Origin: Podarcis raffonei
Taxonomy: Eukaryota > Chordata > Lepidosauria > Squamata > Lacertidae
Direction of reading: 5' to 3'
Assembly: GCF_027172205.1 (NCBI RefSeq)
Contig: NC_070605.1
Location: 24,546,304 to 24,610,303 of the forward strand
Length of the DNA: 64,000 nt
In this document: piece after piece, positions 1 to 11,740 of the stretch
Layout of the letters: every line of letters begins with the position of its first letter
Position numbering within the stretch: position 1 is the stretch's first letter
Position numbers and translations under genes: made by a program
The notes under the pieces: generated by a model
The model's database searches: none
Told to the model about the DNA's origin: nothing
Seen by the model: the letters and a program-made list of their open reading frames with translations, nothing else

Positions 1-530
1 AATCCTGCAGAAGCCCCTGCACAGGGCTGAAATCCTCTCAGCACTAACCAGTTATGTTTGCATTAGAATAATTTGTAACGTATGAGAGAAGAATGTCAAA
101 CCCTTCTCTTACCATTGTTGCTGCACCCCATCTCAAGTGCCTCAAAAGAACTAATGAGTTGAAAGACAAAAACAACTAGAATTATTGCCTTAGAGCAAAG
201 TAGAAAGAACTCAGAGAACCTGAACAGACGTTATTCTACCTGATTTCAAACACACCCACAGGAGATCCCTGTCCAAACTCTGTTTCCACCCTCAGCTCCT
301 CTCACTGCAGGGAGAAATATTTGATTAAACTGATCCCACACTTATTAGAACATAGCTCTTCCAGACTGCAGAGAGAGACACCAGGCAGATGTGAAGCTGC
401 ATCAATGTAAGGCCCTCTCTGATAAATTCCCAGGGTCAGTCTCAGCAAGATTAAGATCTGAATGAAAACATTTCTACAGGAGACAAAGAAAGTGGGTTCT
501 ATAACTTATCCACTTCCAATGTATTCCATG

Positions 531-921
531 CAGTGTTCGAAACTCCCATTGTTCTAGGCACATTTTGTGACAGGGAATTTCATTAGCATGAGCTGTTTCT
601 GAGCTGTGGGCGCAGTGTTGCACCTAAGATTTCAAATTAAAACTGCAGAACAGAAGGAAGGGAGGACCTTTTCCTGCCTCCCCACTTCCAGCTACTCTCT
701 GAAGACTGGTGAAGAGACCCTCTTAAGAATATTAGCGGGGTGGGCTGGGGAAGGACTAGACCATGTGAAAAATGAATGTAATATTTTAGCTGCAATTCAT
801 TCATTTTCAGCTTTGTATTCTTGTTATAAAAAGTGCGCCTAGACATTCTGTTGTTGTGTCCATAACCAGGGTTTCAGGTGCCATTTAGCTCTAAGCTTTC
901 ATATCTCAGTTTCTAACACTG
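531..921 (+). mobile_element. hAT-like nonautonomous DNA transposon (RDX intron 3)
   Basis: The 391-bp unit begins CAGTGTTCGAAACT and ends AGTTTCTAACACTG, imperfect terminal inverted repeats. It is flanked by ATTCCATG (523-530) and ATTCCCTG (922-929), an 8-bp target duplication with one difference, as in hAT elements. No transposase frame is present. A related copy lies in opposite orientation at 39383-39819, and a partial one near 9757. Confidence 0.75.
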
Positions 922-1133
922 ATTCCCTGTTGTGCATCATCACAAATATTAATACCACCCTATGGGAAACAAATCCAGAAACCTCTTAAGATTTCAAGTA
1001 TGAACTAAATTCTCCATATAAACAGAAAAAATTGGATCAATCAGTTTAGAAATGTAATCGTTCAGAGCAGGGCTTCTTTATAGTTTATAGTTGGCCACCA
1101 TAAAAAGAAAAGAAAATGGGCATCTGACTTTCA

Positions 1134-1302
1134 ATTTTTTCTTCAGTAGAATAAGGATTTTTAGTGATTGAACTGATGTACTCTGTGAAGGCCATTTTAC
1201 AAGTCAAGCTAATCTTGATATGATTAGCTTGACTTGTAAAATGGCCTTCACAGAGTACAACAGTTCAATCACTAAAAATCCTTATTCTACTGAAGAAAAA
1301 AT
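1134..1302. repeat. Near-perfect 81-bp-arm inverted repeat
   Basis: Positions 1134-1214 and 1222-1302 are reverse complements over 81 bp with one mismatch (1176/1260), separated by the 7-base loop TTGATAT. Both arms are non-repetitive-looking, moderately AT-rich sequence. The structure lies in RDX intron 3, about 170 bases past the exon 3 donor, and would form a long hairpin in the pre-mRNA. It carries no obvious transposon ends. Confidence 0.95.
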
Positions 1303-1474
1303 AGAAAAAATAAATCTAAACTGAAGATGTCAAATTGGTCAACTAACATCACAGGACGTACACGTATCTTTATTCTAAATGAAAGTGAAATCTAAACTAG
1401 AATACGTTTTTAACACCACCTACCATTCCTTCATTGCAAATTGAAGTATTTTGAATAAACAAATTATACATTAC

Positions 1475-1570
1475 CTTTTTGTTCAACTTCAACCAAGTTG
1501 AGTATCCTTTGCTGTCTACATACTGAAGTCCAAAAAACCAAACTTCCCGTAGGCCAACTGTTTTTACAAC
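1475..1570 (-). CDS. RDX: RDX coding exon 3 (FERM F1 lobe)
   Basis: The exon encodes 32 residues, radixin positions 33-64, starting [20 protein letters not shown] and ending in WLKLNKK. It is bounded by a pyrimidine-rich acceptor ending AAG on the minus strand and a GTAATG donor, and the reading frame is open across all 96 bases. This block is among the most conserved parts of the ERM F1 subdomain. The next exon (VTQQDVKKENP in other vertebrates) is not present to the left, so intron 3 is at least 1.47 kb here. Confidence 0.95.
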
Positions 1571-2167
1571 CTTAAAAAAGAAGAATGGCATCAATACTAG
1601 TCACATAAAGCTTCATGATTAATGCTTCATTGTATTATCAGGGAAAGCTAGACACTCTATGATTCCCTGGACTTACCATCTCTTACTTCAAGGGAAAAAG
1701 CCCAAGTCTATATGAGACTAAACTAAGTCTAAGGGAATCTCAAGTACAGGGGGAGGGGGGGAGAGTGGTAGTAAGGTCTGCCACAGATAAATAAGCAAAT
1801 GGCTGTCCAACTTCACAGCAATATGGTTCTTAAAGGGCAAGAATGACCACAGCAGTAAGCCATTTTGCTGCAGATAGCAACAGCAAGTGCTGGTTAAAAT
1901 GTGACCCCCAACTTCCCATTGTAAAAGCCTGCCATGTCTAAACCAGGACACTAGTACCTACAGGTGCAGCATTATCAGCCAAAGATCCATGAATAGCTGT
2001 AGAATAAGTGCTAGTACACGGATGCTGTACATGATGGAACAGGCAAGCTGGTTTAAGTGGAAAAATGGCTGCTTGGAATCATGAAGCTGTATGTATGACG
2101 TAGGTCAGAGGTTTTTACCTCTTCATTCTAGGCGTAAGTCACAGTTTGCTATGTCATGTCTGAATCA

Positions 2168-2377
<210 letters not shown>

Positions 2378-4213
2378 CTAAACAAAAAGTTAAACAACCA
2401 AACTAAGAACTGGTAAGAATGAAAAGTTTTTTAAAAACAACACAGAGTTTCGTGACTTTTGCCAGGAGTTAAAAATTGCAACCTGATACGCAACAATTAA
2501 ATTCCATTGTCACCAGGAGACTTACTTTATCTATTTGATCTATCCAAACTCATTCTAAAGGATAGCCCCAACTCTTTCAGATTTGCAATGAACGTCCTCT
2601 GTGGCACGCGTCACTAACTCAGCTCTCGTAGGCACAAATGTACCCATCAAAAGCTTCCTTGCTACCTGCAGGTTGCTCACTCCTCCCTGAAAGAAGCTTT
2701 CATTGTAGACAATAAACTAGTTAGCTGAGAATGCTGTTTCATAATATCATTTGGGATATTAACCCTGGTACTCCAACAAGCACTGAACACAAAATCTTAT
2801 GCTTGGAAGAGTTTAAAAATTGTGAATAATATCTCTGTTTTGTGTTCGGAGGGATTAATTTCCAGCCAATTTTAATCTCTGAAGCAATAGATGGCAGCCC
2901 AAGAAAGTATCTGGAAAAAGATGCTTAGATTTTAAAGATATCTTTAAAAAAGGACATTCTATGCCTTGAAAAAGAGGCAAATACACAAGCCATGCATTTT
3001 AGTTAAAATGGCAATTCAGTGAATGAGATAAAATAGTAACGATAATGGAGTGGTAAATGACTAGAGAGAAGTGGCACAGTCCACGTTTGCTGCACTCCAG
3101 GATTAGCTTGCCTCAGAGTTAGCTGAGAATGATGACTTGCTTTCTAGGAGCAGAAGTCAAAGAAGCTTGCCTTAAACAGATCATTTGTGTTGTACAAAGA
3201 GCGTCAAGGTTCTGCCCCCATTGTAAATTAGATGCCTTTGTCTCTAATGATCTAGCAGGGTGCATGTATGCACTGTACGTACATTGTCTCTTTGAACTAT
3301 GGCAACATGTTGGGGGTTTTGAAGCCCAGCCTCCAATATGGTTCTCAGTTGTTGTTATCGGAATAGGTTTCCTTCAGTGACAACCACAGAAATGTCATAC
3401 TTAATTTAGCAGACTAGCATAAGCTTTGTAAGCTGACTGTCTTTCCCAACAGAATGTCTCACAACAGTCATGAGGATATAAATATTTGGTTCTATTCTGA
3501 CAGGAGCATAGGAATTTCTTGCTGACCTTATAATACCCAGCAGTATTGATACCAGGACCCAAAGACACCTTTTATTGTGCATACCTCAGAGCCTTCATGG
3601 TTTTAACTACAACCCTCTTGCTGTATGTATCACAGGCCATAGGCTGCATTCAAAAGTCAGTGGTAGGGCACAGAAAAGCCCTACTGTGCTCTCCCATTCT
3701 GAACTCTTTACCAAAGCATTGCTGTTTCTAACACATTTGGAGCATAGACCTATGACAAAAACTTTTTCATGTGCTAAGCTAATATACATATATAGATTCA
3801 AATTTAGGCAAATGTTCAGAGTGGGGTGGAAATAAAACTGGCAGTCAGGGCTTACAGCTATGAGGTGTCAACAGTATTTTCTGGGCCCAGTACACTGCAC
3901 CTGCAACCTACTAAAATTGAGCAACTGCCTCTGTGCAAATGGCTGTGGATCTCACTTAGCACTTCACTCCCCCCAGTGAGCCCCGCCTCTGTTATGCCCC
4001 ATTACACCCCCGTTCTGCCCTCTTCCATGTCCAAAAGAACCTGCGTGTCAGAGATTGTGTATCAATTGGACGCACCTAAAATAGTCACTGCCTGTAGTTA
4101 ATATACACCAAGGGTCACCAATGCAGTACCCACAAGCACCATGGCTTGTGTTGATCTCCCTTGACAACCCTGGGTAGGGGGCCCCCAGACACCGAGCTTT
4201 CATTTTAAAATAA

Positions 4214-4314
4214 AATAATAATAATAATAATAATAATAATAATCTAGACCTCCTAAAAAGAAGGTTACGAATAATAATAATAATATCTAGACCTCCTAAA
4301 AAGAAGGTTATGAA
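4214..4314. repeat. AAT microsatellite with duplicated 29-bp flank
   Basis: An (AAT)n tract at 4214-4242 is followed by a 29-base unit (4243-4271, starting TCTAGACCTCC), four more AAT-type repeats, and a second copy of the unit (4286-4314) with one difference. The microsatellite and its flank were duplicated together, with a 43-base period, by slippage or unequal exchange. Confidence 0.85.
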
Positions 4315-5699
4315 ACAGAATGTGCACATATCCTTATAAGTAACTTATATTAAATGAGGTAGGCTGGCTACTCCCTTCTGTCAGTGAAGTAAGAAATTCA
4401 AAAAGGAAAGCCCTTTCTAGCATGAAATAGTTAAGCAGAAAACTGCACAATGACTATACTCTCTAATTTTGTTTTATGTCATGCCCACCATGACAGCTAT
4501 TTTGTGTTATCACATGCCTCTGGGCCAGTCATTCTGTGACTAGTGCCAACAGCATGCTCTCAAAATTCAAAATGTGCCCACTGATACAAAAGGATTAACA
4601 ACTGCAGGAACCATAGTTAAAGCTGAGGTATCTGACAGATGATCACTTAAACCTTGGTTCATTGTGTCACAGAAAAGTTAAAAGCAACAACAAGAGCAGC
4701 TGAACCTTGAGAGTGGTTTGAATTCTTTGTCACCCTTCACTTGCGGCTCTGTAGCTTTGGAACGCTGATGACTCCTTAACCACAGTTAAGAGGTGGGATG
4801 TATTCAAATATAAGAATAAGTTACTGTTAAATTTAACTAAGGTTTATAACACAATTACAAACCTTGATTAAGGAACGTCCTTTAACCATAGTTAATAAAC
4901 CATAGTTAAACTGCTAGCCTGAGGCATAACTCTTACTCATTGCTTAATAAACCATAGTTATGTGTTAATCAGGCCAATGATTCTCCCTTGAACACTTGTG
5001 TGCTAATATTTATAACACGAAATAATCTTTCATATTTGGCACTATTGCTTTCTAGTACAATTCATTTTATCAAAAAGTGATATTTTGCCTTCAGGATTCA
5101 TAAGAAATCCTAGATTAACTGATGCATTTAATTGTTGGCTTACATTAATTGCATTGCTTTTTGATATAAACACTTATCTAATGTGCACAAGTAACATAGT
5201 ATTTGGAAACAGATGCACTGCTAAAGCTGAAAAGGATTTTTAATTTTAATAACTGGGTTGTTTGACTTAATTAGCATGTATTTAAGGAGCATGCACGCTG
5301 AAAGCTTGCACTCATGAAAGCTGCACACTCATTTTAAATGCATGCATTCCAGAAGGCACTGTGCACTTTAAAGATTCTTTTTGTGTATGGTTGAGACTCA
5401 AACGGAAATGATTAACATACCAGACAAAACACAAAATGCAGACACGTGGTAGGACATTTAGATTCTGAACATTCTGCTTTGAATTAGTACAGAAAAGTTA
5501 TATACTTTGGAAAATGCAGAAGTACTTATTTAACTTATAGTGCCAGGTAAGATTGAGCCCTTCAAGCCTCAATCCTGATACTCCTTTAATAGCAATAGAA
5601 ACATTATTTGTCAATAATTACAAATGTACTTGAATGTAGAATGAAAGAAAATGCTGCTGCTATTATTACTTGCTTGCTTTTTGTGGGTTTGTCAGTGTA

Positions 5700-5941
5700 C
5701 AGTGGTACCTCGGGTTAAGTACTTAATTTGTTCCGGAGGTCCGTTCTTAACCTGAAACTGTTCTTAACCTGAAGCACCACTTTAGCTAATGGGGCCTCCT
5801 GCTGCTGCCGTGCTGCTGGAGCACGATTTCTGTTCTCATCCTGAAGCAAAGTTCTTAACCCAAGGTACTATTTCTGGGTTAGTGGAGTCTGTAACCTGAA
5901 GCATATGTAACCTAAAGCGTATGTAACCTGAGGTACCACTG
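5700..5941 (+). mobile_element. TcMar-Tigger-like MITE (RDX intron 1 region)
   Basis: The element is 242 bp. It begins CAGTGGTACCTCGGGTTA and ends in the inverted repeat GAGGTACCACTG, flanked by TA on both sides, the mariner/pogo target. It is nearly palindromic throughout with no coding potential. Similar copies lie at 30707-30927 and 45079-45268. Confidence 0.8.
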
Positions 5942-7529
5942 TATTTCTAAAATGAAAGGTTTAGGTTCTATGCCTCTCTGGATATCACACTGACTTCATT
6001 TCCTAAACCTGGAAGATATTCTCCCAAATGTCAGATATAAGAGGCTGATTATGATTACTCTGGTGTGATGTACTCGGCACTTGAACAGAGATTATTACTT
6101 CACATTTTCGAAACTGAGCCATGCATTACAGGGTACATTCTTATGTACACTGGCTCAAATGAAACCCATCATTTTTGTCTATTAATTTAATACTTTGATC
6201 TTTTAATTTAGAGAAGAGGTGTTATTTTAATCTAGAGAAAAATAGTTTTAGATTATAAAAACTTAAATTGACTGGGAGGAAACCGAATGCAACTGAAAGC
6301 AAGCGCTCCTCACATTTTTAACATATTTGTGTGTTTAGGTGTTATTGTTTTTTACAATGGATGTGTAGGTGTAATCAATACATGAATCAAAAAACTGATG
6401 TTATGTGGTATGGCTTAATTTTTAAACAAGAGGCATGGAGTTACTCTTGTCTGAAAATCATTGTGGTGAAAACAGCAAGGTTAAAAATTGCAGCCCTACC
6501 AAGTCAGAATGTTAGCAATCACCACTGCCTACAGTACAAAGTTAACCTGCTCTTGCTTCTTGTCCCACCTGCCACTGGCATGGGCCCCCTCACTGAATGG
6601 TTGACCATAAGGGAATACAGCGCTCAGGCCAAAAGAGATTCCCCACTCCAGCTCTAAATGATGCTAGGTAGGAAAGCAGATCAGGAAAAGATTGTATCTT
6701 ATGCAGGCACACACAAACTGTAAAAGATTATCAAATGTGCACCTGTTACAACCCACCATACTCATGAAAGCTGCACACTTCATTGCACTCTGGCAGTGCT
6801 ACTAGTGTTACTCTCTAAGCTACGCATTTTCATCACAGATCCATGCATCATCACTACAGTTCATCGGGTTGAATACAAGTCTTTCTAAACTAGCTCACTA
6901 TATTTGGATATACGCTTAAATAAGGAAAACAAAACAAGACTGTACTCTACATAACAGCAAGACTCCTTTATAGCTACAGATTAGAACAAAAGTGCCTTTA
7001 TGGCACCCAGACAATAATATTGTTCAACTGCCTTTTAAATATATAGAAAATGAAGCTGCAGTCAGAATGGGTTATTCAAGGCCATAGGCATGGAAGAATA
7101 TTATCAAACCAGACTTGCACGTAAGCAAACGTAGAAACAAAAAATAGGTATCAGAAACAATGCCAAGAAGCAGCACTCATAGGAAGTAGTTGCAAAATAC
7201 CAAGTAGTTTTTCATCAGATTACATAGTGTGGTATTAAAATAAGCTTTACACAGGCCAGACACATTAAATGAGTGTTACTAAGTTAGTACTGTATACCTA
7301 TTGAAATTAATGGACCTAAGTAAGATTTAATTGACCACCACTCCATAGCTACAGAAAATTGTGTCTCAATAAATAATAATTTTCCCTCTCACACATACAC
7401 AAATCTTGACCAAGAGCTAATCATTTAGAAAACCAAACATAACATACACAGATCCATGCATCATTAAGTTCAGTGCCTTCTTGCAGGCTTCCCATAGTCA
7501 TCTGGTTTGTGACTGCATGTTTAGCATGG

Positions 7530-7883
7530 TAAAGAGGAGACTGAGAGGAGCTATTATAGCTCTTCTCATATATCTATAGGGTTGTCACATGGAAGATGGA
7601 GCAAACTTGTTTTCTCCTGCTCCAGAAGCTAGGACCTGAACCAATGGATTCAAGTTTCAAGAAAGGAGATTCCGACTAAACATCAAGAAGAACTTTCTGA
7701 CAGTAAGAACTGTTCGACCATGGAACAGATTCCCACAAGGGGTAGTGGACTCTCCTTCCATGGAGCTTTTTTAGTAGAGGTTGGGCAGCCATCTGCCATG
7801 TATGATCTAGCTGAGATTCCTGCATTGTAGCAGGGTGGACTGGATACCTTCAGGGTACCTTCCAATTCTACAATTCTATGATT
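7530..7883 (+). mobile_element. CR1 LINE 3' end, 5'-truncated
   Basis: The piece starts in the end of the CR1 reverse-transcriptase frame (GAGACTGAGAGGAG..., then a stretch reading CHMEDGA) and runs through the conserved 3' region to CAATTCTACAATTCTATGAT, the characteristic CR1 end repeat. Many small differences from the other CR1 copies in the window indicate an old insertion. Confidence 0.75.
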
Positions 7884-7974
7884 ACAGCCTCCCTCTGGAA
7901 GTCTCCTATGATGTTTCTATATATCAATTGAGAGAAAAGATATCAGCAGCAGTAATTAATAGTAATTATTAGCG

Positions 7975-8360
7975 GGGCTTTTTTTCACCCGGAACTCACT
8001 AGAACTCAGTTCTGGCACTTCTCAGGTGGGCGCCATTACCATTACAGTCATACCTCATGTTACGTTTGCTTCATGTTACGTTTTTTCAGGTTGCGTCCTG
8101 CGGAGACCTGGAAGTACCAGAAAGGGTTACTTCCGGGTTTCTCTGCTCACGCATGCGCAGTAGTGCTAAATCGCGCTTCGCAAAAGCGCCAAATCGCGCC
8201 GTGCACCTGCAGAGATATGGCACTTCAGGTTGCGGGCTTTTCACGTTGTGAATGGACCTCCGGAATGGATCCTGTTTGCAACCAGAGGTACCACTATATA
8301 ATAGAACAAGGGAGGTGTTCATTGTTAGTTCCGACACCTCTTTTTCTAGAAAAATACCAC
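7975..8360 (+). mobile_element. hAT-like MITE split by a Tigger-like insertion
   Basis: Flanks 7975-8044 and 8299-8360 read as the two halves of one short element. Its right end, CTCTTTTTCTAGAAAAATAC followed by CACTG, matches the terminal motif of the small hAT elements near 27.3 and 27.7 kb. It is interrupted by the insertion at 8045-8296. Target duplications of the outer element are not clear. Confidence 0.5.
8045..8296 (+). mobile_element. TcMar-Tigger-like MITE, second subfamily, nested
   Basis: This 252-bp element begins CAGTCATACCTCATGTTACG and ends CAGAGGTACCACTA with TA on each side. It contains the block ACTTCCGGGTTT and CGCATGCGCAG shared with 15635-15872 but not with the 5700 type, so two subfamilies are present. 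It sits inside an older hAT-like element. Confidence 0.75.
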
Positions 8361-8449
8361 TGATAATAACCTTACAAAAACATCTGCTATGAGTAGCAGA
8401 CAATACAATGAGCTGAAAGCCAATCAAGTACAAGAAATAGATTACTTAC

Positions 8450-8527
8450 TGGTTTCGGCATTTTCCCCCCTTTTCTGTGTTTCTGGTTCAGTTAAATCAT
8501 CTGCTGTACCACAATCTTTGTACTTTT
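8450..8527 (-). CDS. RDX: RDX start exon: 5' leader plus codons MPKP
   Basis: On the minus strand a TTTCAACAG acceptor is followed by 66 bases of leader and then ATGCCGAAACCA, which encodes MPKP, with a GTAAGT donor directly after. Coding bases are 8450-8461. The four-residue first coding exon is the known arrangement of ERM genes. The base at -3 is A, a good initiation context. An acceptor upstream of the leader implies at least one noncoding exon further upstream, in agreement with the CpG island 5.5 kb away. Confidence 0.88.
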
Positions 8528-9200
8528 CTGTTGAAACAAAGTAATTATTTATAACTACATGCAGTTCACATTTTACTAACAAGATAACTGGCCCATTAAT
8601 ACTATAAATGTTCAATATGCTGTTAAGTATATACATATGCATCTGCTTTGCATAGCTACATTGATTTTACATGGAAGGAGCAGAACTAATTGGTGCATGA
8701 AAATTTCAGAAGACTGTGCTTAATTAGACATGTACAAAGAGAAAATTCTAGTCTTTACAGTTGGCACTTCGTCCTAATATTTGGCTTGTGAGCACCAAAA
8801 CAAAAAACATTATTATTTCTTTGTTTGAAGCTGGACAGATCCACGTAAAGATTAAACACAAAGGCTACTGGAAGAATTCTATGGTATTTCAGGAAATCTA
8901 CACTATCTACTTATTACTTAAGTATAATAGCATTTATTTAGAACATTTATATGCCATCTTTCAGTTTTGAAAATCACACAGGGAGCTTCCAAATTAATGT
9001 TAATAAAAACTAAACAAATCCAATACCAAACACTTTGACAGCCACTATGCCAGAAAGGCTATAGAAGCAGATTTCTTCCCCCACCACCCATCCCAACCCC
9101 AGTCTTAGCTGTATTACAAGAGATGGGAATAAACTGTTGAGTTAGTGCATCATCATATTCAAGTGTCTATTTCCAGCTTATACAATGTGCCTTGCTCTAC

Positions 9201-9345
9201 CATAGCCTTCCACAACCTAATGTCTGCAAGATGCTTTGATCTACAACTCCCATTATTCCTACCCAATGGCCATGCTGACGGGGGTGCTGATGGTCACTGT
9301 AGACCAACACATCAGGAGGGCACCAGGTTGGAGGAAGATTGACCT
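9201..9345. mobile_element. Palindromic hAT-like MITE relic
   Basis: The segment from CATAGCCTTCCACAACCTAA to AGGAGGGCACCAGGTTGGAG has imperfectly complementary ends and the inner CTACAACTCCCATTATTC motif common to short reptile DNA elements. It is diverged, without a clear target duplication. A related piece is at 23570-23690. Confidence 0.5.
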
Positions 9346-9756
9346 ACATTATATGTATTCAATCCACTACACATTGTGGATGTAAGACTGCAGCATCTTA
9401 TAATCAAGACAGAAAATCCATTCCTCTGCCCTTGAACTCTTCCATCAGCTGTCATTTTACAAACTACAGAAAATGCTATTTTTAATAGACATTTCCACAT
9501 AATGTTTGCCAAAAGCCTATTATTTATAAAAGATAACCTTTTTATGTCTGTTTAATCTGTTTTTATCTTACATATTCATGAGCATGGGAAAGCTAATAAA
9601 TTGTTTTAGTATTATTATTTATTAAAGTTATTAATCACTTTTTTGTCATGGCAACTCAAAGCGACATACAATATCTTAAGCAAAAAACAAACACATACCT
9701 ACAATAAACACAACATTAAAAAATGAATGTTGCACTGCCTGCCATAAAAACGACAA

Positions 9757-9930
9757 TGAATGTTAGAAACTGAGATATAAAAGCTAGAAACCAAACGGCG
9801 CCCTTTTTGTTATGGTCACCAGAATATGTCTGTTTTATCATGTTTTTAATATACTGTTAGGAGCCACCCAATGTGGTCGGGGAAACCCAGCCAAATGGGC
9901 AGGGTATAAATAATAAAATTATTATTATTA
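9757..9930 (+). mobile_element. hAT-like fragment joined to L2 3' tail
   Basis: From 9757 to about 9832 the sequence TGTTAGAAACTGAGATATAA matches the end of the 39383 hAT-like element. It runs into GAGCCACCCAATGTGGTCGG and an AATAAT-type tail, the 3' end of a squamate L2 LINE (about 9845-9930). Both are fragments. Confidence 0.55.
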
Positions 9931-10971
9931 TTGTAGGTTTTTTTTAAAAAAACACAAGATGGGGGATCTAGCTGAAGATGCACTGGAAAAGCAGTCTAGA
10001 AGAGATGTGACTGCAGTTTCATTCTAGCAAAAGAAAAAAACCAAACCTCTTTTACTCAATCAGAGGGGGTAGTTTGTCAAAACCTGTATTTTAAAAACTT
10101 GAGAACAACTTTATGTAGAGAATTTATTTGGTTCTTTTTGCAATTTGTGGTATTTGGAGGATTGCAACTACCCCAAACAACTTGGTATCATCAGCAAACT
10201 TTGCTAACTTGTCTCCAGGAAGGACTAGAAAGATGCTCTGTCTCGTGCTAGAAGACTTGGGTTCAAAAAGCAGACAACACACATCCAGTAAATCTCACTC
10301 ACTGTCACAAATGGGCAGGATCAGAACCAAGAACTAGACCAAAATGGTTTTCTTCTCTATTTTAGTATTTATTCTACTTACACTCCCGCCTTCATACCAA
10401 ATATGCCATCAGATACACAAAATCAAACTGGCCAGGTACACAGGAAGGGAACCCTTGCCCACATTTTTTCCCCTTTTTGTCATAAGGGTGGGTGTGTATA
10501 AACCTCTGGCCAATGCCTGCCAGTAGGATGGTCTACTGTACAAAGGTCAGACTCACATCCATTGCTGCATCCACTTTCACCTCTCTGGCTAAACCTATCA
10601 CAGGAATGCAGCTCTCACCCTCCCCCCTCCCATGTCCCCCTCAAAGCAGCTCTCAGGTTGAAAAAGGTTCTCCAAACCAGCTTCAGATTGATAAAGTACT
10701 TCACAAAAGGCTCATCAAAATCTGTTATGTAATATAAAATTATAAACCGGGTTCTGTTTATGAATGAAGAAGGTTAAGCATATTAATACTGCATCACTTG
10801 GCAACTCAGCAAATTAGTGCTGGTAATCTCATTTTCTTCAATTCCTTACTCTGGACTCATACAAACTAAGTTTTCTTAACCAGAATAAGAAAAATGTTTT
10901 ATATTCCCAAGTTTACCTCAATTTTCAGAACCTTGAAACCCAAAAAAGTATTTTCTGGGGAAAGTAAATGT

Positions 10972-11055
10972 GCCATCAAATCTAATGCGCACCTTTATTT
11001 TTTGCTACGTAATTTGACCAAAAAAGGTGAACATTAGATTTGAGTAAATACGGTA
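10972..11055. mobile_element. Short DNA transposon relic
   Basis: The arms AAATCTAATGCGCACCTTTA and AAAGGTGAACATTAGATTT are imperfect reverse complements about 30 bases apart, and the unit ends in GAGTAAATACGGTAT. This looks like a palindromic MITE. The family was not identified. Confidence 0.4.
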
Positions 11056-11224
11056 TGTAGAACAAAAATTGTTAAGACATTCTACAGAGGCACCACATGC
11101 AAAGTGCCCCGAAGAAACCTTTATTACACTGACAAGGATCAGCTTTCTGCAAACAAAATCACTGCCTGACAGACTTTTAGAATACTTTGAGTATGTCTAC
11201 CTGGGCCTTTGAAATCCAATATAT

Positions 11225-11365
11225 CTATTTTAAGATCCGCCCTTATTCTTTTTACTGTTCTTCTGTTATTTGTTTTAGCTGTTTTTAATATCCTGTTGTT
11301 AAATTGCTGTAACTTGCCCTGGGACCTCACAGTGAAGGGCGGGCAAGAAGTATAATAAATAACAT
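11225..11365 (+). mobile_element. LINE 3' tail (L2-like)
   Basis: The segment holds the terminal L2-like motif CTGGGACCTCACAGTGAAGG followed by GCGGGCAAGAAGTATAATAA, typical of 3' tails of vertebrate L2 elements. Only the tail is present, so it is 5'-truncated. Confidence 0.5.
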
Positions 11366-11384
11366 GGGACCAGGAGTAGTCTTG

Positions 11385-11740
11385 TAAACATGACTATAAG
11401 ACTTCTACAAAGCTTTTAAGTTCCTCACCAAAGATGCCTTTGAAAACTTCAGAGCAAAGGCAGGAAAAATCAGACAATGGAGTGAAACAAGCACTGGGGT
11501 CTCCCAAGAAGCATTGGAACTGGTGCTATTTAACACATTCATAAGCTATTTGAGATTTATAGGTGAAAACAAATAACTCAGGACAGTGAAGACCAAGCAG
11601 TCAGTGAAGAACTCCAAAACAATCTCTTTAAGCTGGATGAATGGGCAACAAAATAGCAAAACAATTTGTAAAGTGAGGTGCACTGGGGCAAAATACACTA
11701 ACCACATAAATACTAATGGGATCTGAACTGGAGTCTTCAC
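11385..11740 (+). mobile_element. CR1 LINE internal fragment
   Basis: Translated pieces such as SGVSQEALELVLFNTFIS followed by DSEDQAVSEELQNNLFKLDE resemble the CR1 reverse transcriptase from the (G)VPQGSVLGPLLF region onward. The frame is broken at several places and the fragment lacks both ends. Confidence 0.55.
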
